NCBI GenBank assembly: GCA_022562335.1
Contig: JADFPM010000085.1
Coordinates: 1 to 9,592, forward strand
DNA length: 9,592 nucleotides
Direction of reading: 5' to 3'
Origin: Chloroflexota bacterium
Lineage (GTDB): Bacteria > Chloroflexota > Dehalococcoidia > Lucifugimonadales > UBA3495
This document shows, one piece after another, positions 1 to 6,912 of this stretch (position 1 is the stretch's first letter; each line of letters opens with the position of its first letter). The notes under the pieces are model-generated. The model saw only the letters and a list, made by a program, of their open reading frames with translations, made no database searches and was not told the DNA's origin. The translations under genes were made by a program, and so were the position numbers.

Positions 1-2
1 TG

Positions 3-47
3 TCCGTCTCCAACGTGTTCGCGGACGGTGAGAGCGCTGCATCATGA
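3..47 (+). CDS. possible 3' end of an upstream gene (partial)
   Basis: An open frame enters from the left edge and ends at the TGA at 45-47. It gives a 14-residue tail, SVSNVFADGESAAS. The TGA overlaps the ATG of the next gene in an ATGA arrangement, the usual sign of translationally coupled genes. The VSNVF stretch faintly resembles the recognition helix of LuxR/NarL-type DNA-binding domains, which would suit the receiver-like neighbour, but 14 residues cannot establish this. Confidence 0.35.
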   Translation, partial: SVSNVFADGESAAS

Positions 48-721
48 GCAAAATCGGAGTCTACATAGCCGGTCAGCCGTCGCCGTTTGCCTCCCGCCTC
101 GCTCTCCGGTTGAAAGACGAACCAGAGGTCGAGATCGTTGGCGCGGACGATGATGGCTCCAGGGTCATCGAAGTAGTGACCCAACTTTGCCCGGAGGTGG
201 TCTTGCTGGAGACAGACCTGAGCGACAAGAGCGGTGTTGATGGCGTCAAGAGCTTCAAGGACGCGTGTCCGAATGTATCCGTGATCGTTGTGAGCGCGCG
301 CGATCACGGCGATTCAGCGCCCGAATCGTTCGCCACTAGCGCGCCGGGTTCTTCCCTGGAATCCGGCGGTGGCGACGATGTACTGACCGCGATTTTGCAG
401 GTGTTTTCCGGGGCACCGGTCGCCGACGGCGATATTTTCGGCGACCTGCTGCCGTATCGAGCCGGCCGAAGAATAGGCCGCGGGGATGAAACCAACCTCT
501 CACGCCGGGGGTTGCCTTCGATAACCCGGCTGAAAAGGTACAATGTGCTGATTTCCAGGCGGCGGGCCTGCCCTGGATGCTACGAGCGCAGGATCGCGAA
601 ACGGGCAAGCGGCATGCCCGACCCACGCTATGGTTGCTCGGGCTGCGGGGTCAGATTCGTAGGGGCGGCTCTTTCTGGGGTGCGCGTTGGCATCGCGGAG
701 AGGGTGAGCCACCACGATTAG
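44..721 (+). CDS. degenerate receiver-domain protein with C-terminal four-Cys zinc-knuckle tail
   Basis: A 225-residue protein. Residues 1-123 follow the NarL/FixJ receiver pattern: strand IGVYIAG, a DGSRVIEVV helix, strand PEVVLLE, a SGVDGV loop, strand VSVIVVSA, and a final helix DDVLTAILQVFSG. The chemistry of a receiver is missing. The N-terminal acidic pair is replaced by AGQ (9-11), the phospho-acceptor Asp by Glu56, and the beta-5 Lys by a non-basic residue in GSSLE (102-106). Only the Ser/Thr switch (Ser84) survives. It should not be phosphorylated by the standard mechanism; Glu56 could mimic a fixed active state. Residues 124-165 are a basic linker. C176-P-G-C179 and C198-S-G-C201 then form a CxxC-18-CxxC pair that probably binds zinc. 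There is no recognisable HTH output domain. It overlaps the preceding frame by 4 bp (ATGA), so it is probably a downstream member of an operon that starts outside the window. The receiver assignment is fairly secure; the function is unknown. Confidence 0.75.
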   Translation: MSKIGVYIAGQPSPFASRLALRLKDEPEVEIVGADDDGSRVIEVVTQLCPEVVLLETDLSDKSGVDGVKSFKDACPNVSVIVVSARDHGDSAPESFATSAPGSSLESGGGDDVLTAILQVFSGAPVADGDIFGDLLPYRAGRRIGRGDETNLSRRGLPSITRLKRYNVLISRRRACPGCYERRIAKRASGMPDPRYGCSGCGVRFVGAALSGVRVGIAERVSHHD

Positions 722-930
722 CCCGATAGACAAACGCGGCGTTCCCGCTTCGGGATAGCATGGGTCAGTCATCTGGTGTCGTCGCCCTCGTAGGGCTGTG
801 GGAACCGGCTTGTGATGCGTGCCGGTCGGGGGGACGATAGGGGTGGCAGCTAATGCGGGCGGCACAGGCGGCAATCGTCTGTTGAGCTGGCACGAGGCTC
901 GCCACGGCGGAGGAGGTGGGCTCGGCTGTC
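722..930. other. convergent intergenic region with short hairpins
   Basis: This gap lies between the 3' ends of two convergent genes. It holds several small perfect hairpins: tcccg/cggga (743-747 and 751-755), gccct/agggc (784-788 and 792-796) and accggc/gccggt (804-809 and 821-826). None has a U-tract. They may act together as weak or Rho-assisted termination for both genes. I see no coding sequence or RNA gene here. Confidence 0.3.
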
Positions 931-1971
931 CTACTCTGTCAGGCGCGCGAGCTTGATAAATCGGCCCCCGATCAGCCACTCGGAAACGTAGATGTTTCCC
1001 GTTGAATCGACGGCCATGCCGTGGGGGCTGTTGAATCTTCCCGGCTCCAATAGCCGGGTGGCCACTATCTCCCCGGCGTCGTTCTTATTATTGGGCCAGC
1101 CGTCCACGCCGCACACCGCCTCGTTTTCGCCCAGGTAGCAGATGAGATCGTCCTTACCGTCCAGCACGGTTAGGCGGGCCCGCAGCTCCGCTATCACCAT
1201 CAGATCGCCGTGGGTCACAAACCCACTGGGACTGGATAGAAAGTCGTCGCCAAACACCCTTTTGAACCGTCCCTCCAGATCATAGACCTGTACCCGGTGG
1301 TTGGCGCGGTCGGTAATGTACAGTTCCGGGAGGCCGCGCCGGCGGTCGATAAAGATCCCATGGGGGCAATTGAACCGGCCGGCGTTCCCTTCCTCTCCGT
1401 TGATGCTTCCGGTATACCGGCCAGTCTTGTCATAACGGTGGACGTAGCTTTCGCCGTAGCCGTCGGCCACCCATATGTCGCCGGAGCCTCCGTAGCGTTC
1501 TTCATCCACGGCAACCAACGTTGGCGAATAGTTGCCTTCACGATATATCTCGACGCTGGGTTTGGGGAGGACGGTCACGATCTGGCCGTCCAGGGTGGTT
1601 TTCAATACCTGTCCCGAGAACGGCCCCGATGATGGCGGGTACTCATATCCCAACTCGGGTTGGCGTTTACGTCCGTTGTCAGCTATCCATAGGAATTCCG
1701 TGCCGCCTTCTTGAACCACGGTGATCCCGTGGGCATCGGCCACCGGAAGATGCCAGCTGGCGCGGGCTCTTCCTTGGGCGTCCAGCACCAGTATGGTGGA
1801 GTCACCTGGGTGGAAGGTTACGACATCGCCTGCGGCCGTGACCGCGACCCCGTGGTGGGCCCAGCCTTTCTCGCGCCCGCCTGCCGTCCCGTCTGCCGTC
1901 CCGTCTGATGGTGGGATCTCAGCCCAATCGCCATCCCACCGGTACACGTTGGAACCTTGCCCGATGTCCAT
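931..1971 (-). CDS. NHL-repeat beta-propeller protein (peptidylglycine alpha-amidating lyase-like)
   Basis: A 346-residue protein built of repeated NHL-type units. The recurring signature is HG-I/V-x-D followed by an aromatic/aliphatic strand and D/N-x-x-N/H-x-V: AHHGVAV (38-44), DAHGITV (79-85), CPHGIFID (202-209), ITDRANHRVQVYD (219-231) and SPHGMAVDSTGNIYVSEW (315-332). This predicts a roughly six-bladed propeller. It resembles the broad family annotated as NHL-repeat or peptidyl-alpha-hydroxyglycine alpha-amidating lyase-like in environmental bacteria, where the true activity is usually unknown. There is no signal peptide or membrane segment, so it is probably cytoplasmic. The start chosen is the ATG at 1971, which has an AAGGA about 10 nt upstream; a TTG at 1977 would add two residues but lies only 4 nt from that motif. 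It lies 66 bp downstream of the membrane-protein gene on the same strand and is probably co-transcribed with it. Confidence 0.85.
   Translation of the reverse strand: MDIGQGSNVYRWDGDWAEIPPSDGTADGTAGGREKGWAHHGVAVTAAGDVVTFHPGDSTILVLDAQGRARASWHLPVADAHGITVVQEGGTEFLWIADNGRKRQPELGYEYPPSSGPFSGQVLKTTLDGQIVTVLPKPSVEIYREGNYSPTLVAVDEERYGGSGDIWVADGYGESYVHRYDKTGRYTGSINGEEGNAGRFNCPHGIFIDRRRGLPELYITDRANHRVQVYDLEGRFKRVFGDDFLSSPSGFVTHGDLMVIAELRARLTVLDGKDDLICYLGENEAVCGVDGWPNNKNDAGEIVATRLLEPGRFNSPHGMAVDSTGNIYVSEWLIGGRFIKLARLTE
1881..1904. repeat. 12-bp tandem duplication inside the NHL gene
   Basis: The unit ctgccgtcccgt occurs twice in direct tandem (1881-1892 and 1893-1904). On the minus strand it encodes a repeated Asp-Gly-Thr-Ala at residues 23-30 of the NHL protein, in a hydrophilic loop before the first blade. 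The unit is a multiple of three, so it is frame-neutral. It looks like a slippage duplication. Confidence 0.8.
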
Positions 1972-2037
1972 AGCCAAATGGTCCTTACCGCAGTTCGCCG
2001 TATTTTTGAGGAGGTGGAAGATTTAGTGGCTTCGCCA

Positions 2038-2478
2038 TCATAGTCCCTTGGTGCGAAACTCGTTGTAGAGGCCGATCAACGTGGATACGGCAATACCGCC
2101 GATGGGGGCGCCATAGTGAATGGAATTGACGATGGTGTACCGGCGGCCCAGGTAGGTCTCGTCGGCGATTTGGCCGTAGATCAACCCTAGATAGGTCCCG
2201 GCGATGGCACCAGCCAGCACCAGGAGCACCGAGCCGGCGACGAACTGCCAACGTATGTCGAAGTTGGCCCAACCCACGTAAGCGCCCGTCCCGGCGCCCA
2301 GCCCGATGGACATCAGATAGATATGGCGGTGCACTTCCGGGTGCCAGGCATAGCCGATAAGTTGGTTGAAGTTTAGGGCCATCCAACCGCCCAATATCCC
2401 CAGCATGACTCCGACCATGAATCCGGCCACGGTCCTCCCCAGGGGAATGACCACCGTGTAGATGCCGCCGTCAATCAT
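2038..2478 (-). CDS. small four-helix integral membrane protein, function unknown
   Basis: A 146-residue protein that I do not recognise. It has four probable membrane segments: residues about 8-35 (VVIPLGRTVAGFMVGVM and onward), 53-71, 79-101 and 114-137. All are rich in Gly and Ala, with GxxxG-like packing motifs. Between helices 1 and 2 is a His-rich loop with WHPEVHRH (45-52). Between helices 3 and 4 is a charged loop with DETYLGRR (106-113). The start is taken as the ATG at 2478, preceded by a weak GGTGG; a TTG at 2490 would add four residues. A TATAAT-type promoter lies about 80 bp upstream. The NHL gene follows 66 bp downstream on the same strand, so the two probably form one transcription unit separate from the ABC importer. 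A channel or small transporter is possible but not shown. Confidence 0.7.
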   Translation of the reverse strand: MIDGGIYTVVIPLGRTVAGFMVGVMLGILGGWMALNFNQLIGYAWHPEVHRHIYLMSIGLGAGTGAYVGWANFDIRWQFVAGSVLLVLAGAIAGTYLGLIYGQIADETYLGRRYTIVNSIHYGAPIGGIAVSTLIGLYNEFRTKGL

Positions 2479-2513
2479 CCAGCCACCCAACCTGCAAATC
2501 CGAAGTTACCGCT

Positions 2514-2540
2514 AATATCTTGATATTGCGGCATGCGCAA
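2514..2540 (-). promoter_or_regulatory. two abutting palindromes in the leader of the membrane-protein/NHL unit
   Basis: AATATC-TT-GATATT (2514-2527) is a perfect 6-bp inverted repeat. TTGCG-GCATG-CGCAA (2526-2540) is a perfect 5-bp inverted repeat that shares two bases with it. Both lie between the predicted -10 element (2555-2560) and the start codon at 2478, just downstream of the expected transcript start. They could be an operator for a repressor or a structured leader. No specific regulator is recognised. Confidence 0.35.
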
Positions 2541-2554
2541 CATCTTATTTATGG

Positions 2555-2560
2555 ATTATA
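2555..2560 (-). promoter_or_regulatory. probable -10 element (TATAAT) for the membrane-protein/NHL unit
   Basis: On the minus strand 2560-2555 reads TATAAT, a perfect -10 match. The hexamer at the usual -35 distance (TGTTCC) is poor, so an activator may be needed. The predicted transcript start is near 2548, giving a leader of about 70 nt before the ATG at 2478. It lies downstream of the importer terminator, which supports an independent unit. Confidence 0.45.
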
Positions 2561-2592
2561 GCCCATCTGGCGCGGCTGGAACACGACGGGAA

Positions 2593-2653
2593 GGCTGGGC
2601 AACCAGCCACCTCGGTCAATAGTGAAGACCCCGCTGAAGAACAGCGGGGTCTT
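2593..2653 (-). terminator. terminator hairpin(s) after the ABC importer
   Basis: AAGACCCCGCT (2625-2635) and AGCGGGGTCTT (2643-2653) form a perfect 11-bp stem with a 7-nt loop, beginning 40 bp after the stop codon of permease C. On the minus transcript it is followed by a second hairpin (ggctgg 2593-2598 with ccagcc 2603-2608, 4-nt loop). No clear U-tract follows on the minus strand, but stem strength and position favour termination of the importer transcript. Confidence 0.7.
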
Positions 2654-2692
2654 GGTCTGCCGATGCGTCTCCCCGGGATCAGACGGAGAGGG

Positions 2693-3682
2693 TTATACGG
2701 AGACTCCGGCCTCCTTGGCCTCCTTGGTAGCCTTCAACCAGCGCCAGCGCTGCAACGGGTCGCTGACGGCCCTCAGCCAGACGCCGAATAGGTTGAATGA
2801 CAGGGCCGTCAGGAATATAGCCATGCCCGGCACCACCACCACCCACCAGGCCTTGGTGATGTAATCCCGTCCTGACGCCAACATCAATCCCCAGGAAGAA
2901 TCCGGCGGTTGTATGCCGAAGCCCAGGAAACTGAGGGCCGACTCGGTCAGGATGTTTCTCGGGACCTCAAGGGCCGCGATGGTCATCAGCGGTGTGATTA
3001 GATTGGGCATTATGTGGCGGCCTATCACCCGGCCGTCGGTGCAACCGATGGCCCGCGCCGCCTCGATGAATGTTTGCTCCCGCAATGACATGACCACCCC
3101 CCGGGTGATCCGGCAATAAAGCATCCACCGCGCCACGGCGAAGACGATGATTATGTTGGTGAAGCTGGGTCCCAAGATGAATATCACCATCAGGGCCAGG
3201 AACAACAATGGAACGGACATGAAAATGTCCACCGCCCGCATGATGATATCGTCCACCGTCCCCCGGTAGTATCCGGCTATCAGGCCAAGGAAAATGCCGA
3301 TGGATCCGGAAAAAACCACCCCCAGCACACCAACCGTCAGGGAGATGCGGCCCCCGTCGATCAGCCGGCTGAGCATATCCCTGCCCAGGTGGTCGGTGCC
3401 CAGAAGGTAGAACCGGTCTTCCGTGGTCTGGTCGGTGGTGGGGCGTTTGATGATTGCCGTGCCCACCGAAAAAGGCGCTAGATGGCGCAGCATGATCTGC
3501 TGTTCCTGTGGGTCGTGGGGCGAAACCAGCGGAGCAAAGATGACGGCCAGGAATATGACCACGATAAAGACGCCCGATACCAGCGTGACCGGGTCGCTGA
3601 GAAACGCCTGAACCAGGGGTTTTTGCCATAGGCCCACCAGGAGATTGGGCTTCCGGTCTAATGTTGTCGCCGTGTCTTGCAT
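2693..3682 (-). CDS. ABC importer permease, DppC/OppC family
   Basis: A 329-residue inner-membrane permease of the peptide/nickel class. The OppC-type N-terminal extension carries a first membrane helix (about 33-53, ending APLVSPHDP). A conserved FYLLGTDHLGRD motif (91-102) precedes the core transmembrane domain. Five further hydrophobic segments follow, with the EAA cytoplasmic loop EAARAIGCTDGRVIGRHIMP at 207-226, which contacts the ATPase. Length is normal for the family. The ATG start at 3682 is 66 bp after the stop of permease B. The best Shine-Dalgarno candidate (GAGGT) is about 12 nt upstream and could pair with an adjacent ACCTC. It should pair with permease B to form the channel; the substrate could be oligopeptides or another small solute and cannot be read from the sequence. 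Confidence 0.95.
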   Translation of the reverse strand: MQDTATTLDRKPNLLVGLWQKPLVQAFLSDPVTLVSGVFIVVIFLAVIFAPLVSPHDPQEQQIMLRHLAPFSVGTAIIKRPTTDQTTEDRFYLLGTDHLGRDMLSRLIDGGRISLTVGVLGVVFSGSIGIFLGLIAGYYRGTVDDIIMRAVDIFMSVPLLFLALMVIFILGPSFTNIIIVFAVARWMLYCRITRGVVMSLREQTFIEAARAIGCTDGRVIGRHIMPNLITPLMTIAALEVPRNILTESALSFLGFGIQPPDSSWGLMLASGRDYITKAWWVVVVPGMAIFLTALSFNLFGVWLRAVSDPLQRWRWLKATKEAKEAGVSV

Positions 3683-3748
3683 TATGGAGGTAAGACCTCA
3701 CGTTCTCTAGATAATGACCGCCATGGCCCGGGATTTGGCAAACGACGC

Positions 3749-4678
3749 TTATTTATAAGATATGCGTGGATCCAACCACGTGTAGGCCAAATCGATTATC
3801 AGGTTGATCGTCATCACCATCAGGGCCACCACGAACACGGTGGCGGTGATCAACGGCAGGTCCCTGGCGTTGATGGCGTCGATGAGCAATTTACCCAGGC
3901 CGGGCCAGCCGAATATTGTCTCGGTGATGGTGGCTCCGTTCATGAACCCGGCCAATTCATCACCCATCAAGGTGACGATGGAGATGGAGGCGTTTTTCAA
4001 GACGTGACGGTAGAGGACCACGTTCTCGGATAGGCCCTTGGCCCGGGCTGTGGCCACGTACTGCCTGCTCATCTCATCGATCATGGTAGCCCTGGTTATC
4101 TGGGCGTTGCGGCCCAGGACCCGGGGTGAGAGGGCGATTGCCGGGAGGAGGATGAATTTCCAACCTTCCGGCCCCAGTCCATTAAATCCCGAGGTTGGCA
4201 GCAGGCCAAATTGAAGTGCGATGATCAGGATGAGCATCAACGAGAGCCAGAAATCTGGAATGGAGATCACGGCGAAGGAAAGGATGTTGACGAAGCGGTC
4301 GATGAACCCGCGGGGGCGGCGGGCCGCCAACATGCCTATAGGGACGCCGAATATTCCGATTCCCCAAGCTACGAATGCCAAGGCCGCCGTGTTTGGAAGA
4401 CGCTGGAATACCAGTTCCCGGGCCGGCAGGTTGTAGCGTAGGGACCGGTCGAAGTCTCCCCTGACAAAGTTGCTGATATATTCCACGAACCGAACGTGAG
4501 TGGGCCGGTCGTAGCCGTATTTGACCCGCAACGCCTGGGCTGCTTCTTCGGTGGCGTCGTCGCTTAAGAGCAGTTCTATGGGATCACCCAGGATGTTGGT
4601 GGCGAAAAATAGCAGGGCCATAAGGCCAAAGACTATGAAAACCGAGTGGCCTACCCGCCGCAGCATGTAGTTACGCAC
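3749..4678 (-). CDS. ABC importer permease, DppB/OppB family
   Basis: A 309-residue inner-membrane permease. It opens with the typical MRNYMLRRVGHSVFIVFG start and first helix (about 9-29), then a periplasmic stretch with RVKYGYDRP (51-59) and FVRGDFDRSL (71-80). The multi-helix core carries the EAA loop ATARAKGLSENVVLYRHVLK (209-228), followed by ITETIFGWPGLGKLL (251-265), a hallmark of the family. The start is a GTG at 4678, supported by GAGGA about 6 nt upstream; the next in-frame ATG would remove the conserved N-terminus. It is separated from the binding-protein gene by a 266-bp gap containing a strong hairpin, so it may be expressed at a lower level. It forms a heterodimer with permease C. 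Confidence 0.95.
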   Translation of the reverse strand: MRNYMLRRVGHSVFIVFGLMALLFFATNILGDPIELLLSDDATEEAAQALRVKYGYDRPTHVRFVEYISNFVRGDFDRSLRYNLPARELVFQRLPNTAALAFVAWGIGIFGVPIGMLAARRPRGFIDRFVNILSFAVISIPDFWLSLMLILIIALQFGLLPTSGFNGLGPEGWKFILLPAIALSPRVLGRNAQITRATMIDEMSRQYVATARAKGLSENVVLYRHVLKNASISIVTLMGDELAGFMNGATITETIFGWPGLGKLLIDAINARDLPLITATVFVVALMVMTINLIIDLAYTWLDPRISYK

Positions 4679-4698
4679 GACGGTTCCTCACCTGCGCC

Positions 4699-4723
4699 GG
4701 CCGGAATGCCCCGATGTCCGGCC
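4699..4723 (-). promoter_or_regulatory. hairpin just upstream of the permease B ribosome-binding site
   Basis: GGCCGGA (4699-4705) and TCCGGCC (4717-4723) pair perfectly over 7 bp with an 11-nt loop. On the minus transcript this lies about 8 nt 5' of the GAGGA Shine-Dalgarno of permease B. It might protect a processed permease mRNA end or tune translation. No regulator is evident. Confidence 0.35.
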
Positions 4724-4873
4724 AGCGTGGACCGAACGGGCTACATGCTCCTGGAGCGGCTTCATTCAAGTGTGAGATATTTTTATTCCACATAAGTCAT
4801 GGTCTGGATGTTCTGATGCGTGAGTCCCCATTCACGCCACCACTTTTATTTCCTGGGCTGATATTTGGGACAT

Positions 4874-4909
4874 GAACCGTGCCCCGGGATATCCCTCGGG
4901 GCACGGTTC
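4874..4909 (-). terminator. strong hairpin between binding protein and permeases (terminator or attenuator)
   Basis: GAACCGTGCCCC (4874-4885) and GGGGCACGGTTC (4898-4909) form a perfect 12-bp stem. The 12-nt loop can fold further through GGGATATCCC. It begins 35 bp after the stop of the substrate-binding protein gene. Such intercistronic hairpins are common after binding-protein genes, giving more binding protein than permease by partial termination or by protecting the upstream mRNA. No strong U-tract follows on the minus strand. Confidence 0.65.
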
Positions 4910-4944
4910 GCCGTTTACCCTGTTAGCCGGCCGGGTTTTGCGGC

Positions 4945-6708
4945 CTACTTAAACCGCATGGTGTTTATCCGCAGCCTAGGTGCGTAGTATGGCTCCCATA
5001 CTAGATCGGCTGCCATTCCGTATACCACCACATTTTGGAGGACAGGGACGAAGTGGAAGTGCTCGCGGACATGATTGGCGATCTCGACCATCCGCTCCGT
5101 CCGCAACGGGCCGGTATCCGTGGCGTTGGCGATCTCGATCATCTTCTCCAACTCATCCTCGCAGATCCCACTGCTGCGGCTGAAGCAGCTATTTCGCAGG
5201 ATGCCCTGGCGGGAGAAGTCCAGCGACTCGGTGGAGGTGGCGGACTCGGTCAGTTGCATGGACGCGAATCCCGGTCCCCCCGGACCCAGGGCTCGGCACT
5301 TCTCTGTCAACGTATCTCCCGGCGCGTCGGCGAAATCCTGGCGGGTGCGTTTGTGGCCGCAGTTTTGACGGCTGAGGCCCGAGCGCACTGCCGACTCTAC
5401 CACGTTCTGCCGGGCATTTATGCCCACCTCACGCCAGTAGGCGACGGCGGCTTCGGCCCATTCCACGTCTTTAGCAACCTTCTGGGAACGCATGTTGATG
5501 ACGATCTCGTTGGCCGGGTCGTAGTTGGCCTCTATCAACAATTGGCGGGCCCGTTCCGGGTCGTAGCCATACGGCTTAGAGTTCTCGGGGGTTATGCCCA
5601 CGGTTCCCGGCTGGGCGATGTTTCCGTAGCACTTCAGCAGGTTGTCGTACAACTGCTTCATCAACGTTTCGCAGTCGATGGCCAGGTTCAACGCTTCCCG
5701 GACCTTTACCTTTCTCAACTCCGGGTGGTGGATGGTGTCTATGGGCCAGATATATATCTCGTTGTTGGTGGCGACCTTGAACTGGGGGACCCGGTCCCGG
5801 TCGTCCATGGAGATCTCGGCCAGATCGGCTTCGCCAGCTTCGATCACCGCGGCGCGGACCAAGGGCTCGTTCCTCCAGATCTGGAACACGTGCTGGATGG
5901 AAGGCGCCTGGGAATCGAAGGCAGTGTTGGGCTTGTAATCGGCGAATGCTTCCAACTCTACCTCGATGCCGGCCCTCCATTCGACTATCTTGTACGGACC
6001 GAGGCCCACGGTCATCCTTTCGATGTCATCCTCGGAGGCCTGCTCGAACCAGGTCACATCTTGGAACTTGGTGAAGATGGTGGTTCGGGGAAGGATGGGG
6101 CAGGGCTTGCCGCATACCACGTCCAGCGTGAATTCGTCCACCACTTCGCCGCTGATGACGCCGTGGAAACTGAAGTCGTTGCTGTTGGAGTGGCCGCTGG
6201 TTTCCTCGTCGCCGAAGAAATCTATCCAGAATGCGGCCTGAGTGGCGTTCCAAGGCGCTCCGTTGTGAAATTTCACTCCCTGGCGGAGCTTGAACTGCCA
6301 CCGGTTGGGCTCCAGTTGTTCCCAGCTTTCGATGGTGCTCAGGGGCACCACCTCAAAGGTGTCATTGTCTATCCAGGTGAGGGGGTCGCTGGCGATGTCG
6401 TCGCACACCGTGTTTTGGGCGTTCCCACCGCAACTGGCGCTGGCCGCGCCCAGGGTGGTGGGCTCTTCATTTGATACAAATATCAGGGTGTCTCTGGCGC
6501 TGGTCACCGCTTGGGAAACCGGCGTCGCTGTCGCCGCGACTGCAGGAGCGGCGGTCGCCGCTATTCCCGTGGGTTGGGCAACAGTGGTCGGGGCTATCGA
6601 TTCGACGGTCGGCGCGGCGGAGCCGCCGCAGGCCACGATCAAAACCGTTGCCAGGGCCAAAAGACCCATGATCCAGGCGTGCAAATTCAAACGTTTAAGA
6701 CCGCTCAT
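4945..6708 (-). CDS. ABC importer substrate-binding lipoprotein, family 5 (peptide/nickel/opine)
   Basis: A 587-residue extracytoplasmic solute receptor anchored as a lipoprotein. Residues 1-26 are a signal peptide with the basic segment MSGLKRLNLH and a hydrophobic core; VLIVAC ends at the lipidated Cys27. Residues 28 to about 72 are an Ala/Thr/Pro-rich linker typical of Chloroflexota lipoproteins. The rest is an SBP_bac_5 domain, with WRFKLRQGVKFHNGAPW-like and RKVKVREALNLAID signatures that are diagnostic of the family. The C-terminal lobe has a Cys-rich insert (NCGHKR, EKCRALG, NSCFSRSSGIC). The start is the ATG at 6708: it has a GGGGGAG Shine-Dalgarno 8 nt upstream and places the signal peptide at the N-terminus. 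The longer frame from 6783 would begin upstream of the predicted transcript start. The ligand is unknown. No ATPase gene is in the window. Confidence 0.95.
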   Translation of the reverse strand: MSGLKRLNLHAWIMGLLALATVLIVACGGSAAPTVESIAPTTVAQPTGIAATAAPAVAATATPVSQAVTSARDTLIFVSNEEPTTLGAASASCGGNAQNTVCDDIASDPLTWIDNDTFEVVPLSTIESWEQLEPNRWQFKLRQGVKFHNGAPWNATQAAFWIDFFGDEETSGHSNSNDFSFHGVISGEVVDEFTLDVVCGKPCPILPRTTIFTKFQDVTWFEQASEDDIERMTVGLGPYKIVEWRAGIEVELEAFADYKPNTAFDSQAPSIQHVFQIWRNEPLVRAAVIEAGEADLAEISMDDRDRVPQFKVATNNEIYIWPIDTIHHPELRKVKVREALNLAIDCETLMKQLYDNLLKCYGNIAQPGTVGITPENSKPYGYDPERARQLLIEANYDPANEIVINMRSQKVAKDVEWAEAAVAYWREVGINARQNVVESAVRSGLSRQNCGHKRTRQDFADAPGDTLTEKCRALGPGGPGFASMQLTESATSTESLDFSRQGILRNSCFSRSSGICEDELEKMIEIANATDTGPLRTERMVEIANHVREHFHFVPVLQNVVVYGMAADLVWEPYYAPRLRINTMRFK

Positions 6709-6716
6709 TGTTATTG

Positions 6717-6723
6717 CTCCCCC
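6717..6723 (-). promoter_or_regulatory. ribosome-binding site fixing the lipoprotein start
   Basis: On the minus strand 6723-6717 reads GGGGGAG, 8 nt before the ATG at 6708. It supports this start over the in-frame ATG at 6783. Confidence 0.8.
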
Positions 6724-6764
6724 TGTCATTTTATATGAGATTAAATTCGTAGCTCGAAGGACCG

Positions 6765-6793
6765 AGAATACATGAGCCACCATATGCTGTCAA
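6765..6793 (-). promoter_or_regulatory. sigma-70-type promoter for the ABC importer
   Basis: On the minus strand the -35 element is TTGACA (6793-6788, perfect), followed by a 17-bp spacer and a -10 element TATTCT (6770-6765, four of six). Transcription would start near 6758, giving a leader of about 50 nt to the ATG at 6708. Confidence 0.7.
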
Positions 6794-6912
6794 GCACGGT
6801 CATACGGGGGAAACGGAATTATGATCGACGGAAATCCGACGAAATGGCGCACGTACCCTCTTGTTGGAAACAAGCATCCCGTTTTGATCCCAGCCTGGAC
6901 CGGTTCGATCTA

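Noticed and set aside
2038..2040. TGA stop of the membrane-protein gene as another selenocysteine codon
   Set aside because: Read-through would add only four codons before TAA, with no Cys-like motif.
3683..3705. GAGGT/ACCTC pairing before permease C as a translational switch
   Set aside because: Only 5 bp with a 3-nt loop; too weak to claim regulation.
5035..6474. 479-residue open frame on the plus strand opposite the binding-protein gene
   Set aside because: It is a GC-driven antisense shadow: the opposite strand has a clear lipoprotein signal peptide, family motifs, promoter and Shine-Dalgarno.
6708..6783. Longer binding-protein start at ATG 6783
   Set aside because: It would bury the signal peptide 25 residues in and begin upstream of the predicted transcript start; the ATG at 6708 has a strong Shine-Dalgarno.
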